Below, one piece after another: positions 5,078 to 5,558 of a DNA stretch of 5,558 nt. The translations under genes were made by a program, and so were the position numbers. Each line of letters begins with the position of its first letter. Position 1 is the stretch's first letter. The notes beneath the pieces are model-generated. The model was given only the letters and a program-made list of their open reading frames with translations. It was not told where the DNA came from and made no database searches. Origin of the DNA: CBDUXP01 sp965371225 [NCBI: uncultured bacterium] (lineage in GTDB: Bacteria; Abyssobacteria; SURF-5; CBDUXP01); assembly GCA_965371225.1 (NCBI GenBank), contig CBDUXP010000117.1:1-5558 (forward strand), written 5' to 3'.

Positions 5078-5558
5078 TTACCCGGCGTCAGACGGTTCGC
5101 TGTCGCCTTCGGCGGAGCGGTCCAGGTCCACCATTTTTCCCCGGCCCAGATACGGCGTGGTGGCGATGCTGCGCATGTGATCCAGCTTGCCGAGCAGTTC
5201 CGAGATGCGCTCGCCCCCCTTACAGATCGATTCAATCTGGTGATAGAACTCGTGCGACTCGTCCATCACCGACAGGAGATAATCGGCGTACCCGACGATG
5301 GCCTGCAGCGGATTGTTGATCTCATGCTTGAGGGTGACGGTCATCTCCCCGATGGCCGCCATGCGTTCGGCCTCGATCAATTTCGCCTGCGTCGTCGCCA
5401 GCTCGTCCCACAGCCCCTTCGCGCGCAGGCTCGAGCGCACCCGGGCCAGGAAGACCCGCAGGTCGTAGGGCCGGCTCACGAAATCGTCCGCCCCCGCTTC
5501 GAAGCCGCGCTCCACGCTCTCCACGTCCTCGAGCGCCGTCAGCAGGATGATGGGCACG
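5078..5558 (-). CDS. Response-regulator receiver plus HisKA domain protein, 5'-truncated by the window edge
   Basis: The gene reads leftward from beyond base 5558 to TAA (5080-5078), giving the last 159 residues. The first ~45 are the C-terminal half of a receiver domain: PIILLTALED with the conserved Thr7, GADDFVSRPYD, and the last helix. The conserved receiver lysine is replaced by Arg29 (SRP for the usual SKP); the phospho-accepting aspartate would lie upstream, outside the window. A helical linker (50-67) leads to a HisKA dimerisation domain with H-box KHEINNPLQ (His78) and a second helix (103-127). The protein then ends after PYLGRGKMVDL with no HATPase domain, so it cannot be a complete kinase by itself. 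I recall similar receiver-HisKA proteins without ATPase in several phyla, so the short end may be normal. It may act as a phosphotransfer or scaffold protein. It converges on the ATPase gene with only three bases between, and probably belongs to another transcription unit. Confidence 0.82.
   Translation of the reverse strand, partial: VPIILLTALEDVESVERGFEAGADDFVSRPYDLRVFLARVRSSLRAKGLWDELATTQAKLIEAERMAAIGEMTVTLKHEINNPLQAIVGYADYLLSVMDESHEFYHQIESICKGGERISELLGKLDHMRSIATTPYLGRGKMVDLDRSAEGDSEPSDAG

Noticed and set aside
5066-5094. Inverted repeat CGTCTG/CAGACG around the two convergent stops as a bidirectional terminator
   Set aside because: Only six pairs with a 17-base loop and no T-run on either side; this is expected by chance in such DNA.

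Overview
The window is a single run of six co-directional genes on the + strand (positions 1 to 5074), met tail-to-tail by one partial gene on the - strand. The DNA is strongly GC-rich, with short intergenic gaps (2 to 45 bases) and good AGGAG-type ribosome sites. The organism is a GC-rich bacterium I cannot place: NC10, Planctomycetota, Hydrogenedentota, Acidobacteriota and former deltaproteobacterial groups all remain possible. No RNA genes, insertion sequences or CRISPR repeats were found, and no stretch longer than 300 bases lacks a gene.

Layout: (1) 1-390, the 3' part of a MerR-family regulator with the three-cysteine spacing of mercury/lead sensors; (2) 393-1175, a fusion of a small thioredoxin-like domain and a MerC-like four-helix membrane domain; (3) 1193-1462, an 89-residue thioredoxin/glutaredoxin-like protein with six cysteines; (4) 1475-2113, a membrane-anchored thioredoxin-like protein whose reading frame is interrupted by one TGA (1685-1687) exactly where the first cysteine of a CxxC motif should stand; (5) 2147-2533, a small multi-helix membrane protein with a C-x6-C-x4-C motif; (6) 2579-5074, a P1B-type metal ATPase with two MTCxxC domains and Cu(I)/Ag(I)-type signatures; (7) 5078-5558 on the - strand, a partial receiver plus HisKA protein.

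The main result is gene 4. The frame is the same before and after the TGA, so it is not a frameshift. Readthrough gives a 212-residue protein with an active site reading Sec-Pro-Val-Cys. A hairpin at 1698-1716 presents a GUG loop 18 bases after the TGA, the position expected of a bacterial SECIS element. All six + strand genes end in TAG and none ends in TGA, which is unusual for GC-rich DNA. The simplest reading is a selenoprotein in a mercury/soft-metal thiol operon.

As a system (inference): a MerR sensor would control soft-metal-handling proteins. The MerC-like protein would bring metal across the membrane. Cytoplasmic and membrane-anchored thiol or selenol redox domains would bind metal or repair oxidised thiols, and the ATPase would expel Cu(I)/Ag(I) or a related ion. 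No mercuric reductase (merA) or organomercurial lyase (merB) lies in the window, so the fate of the metal is not shown here.
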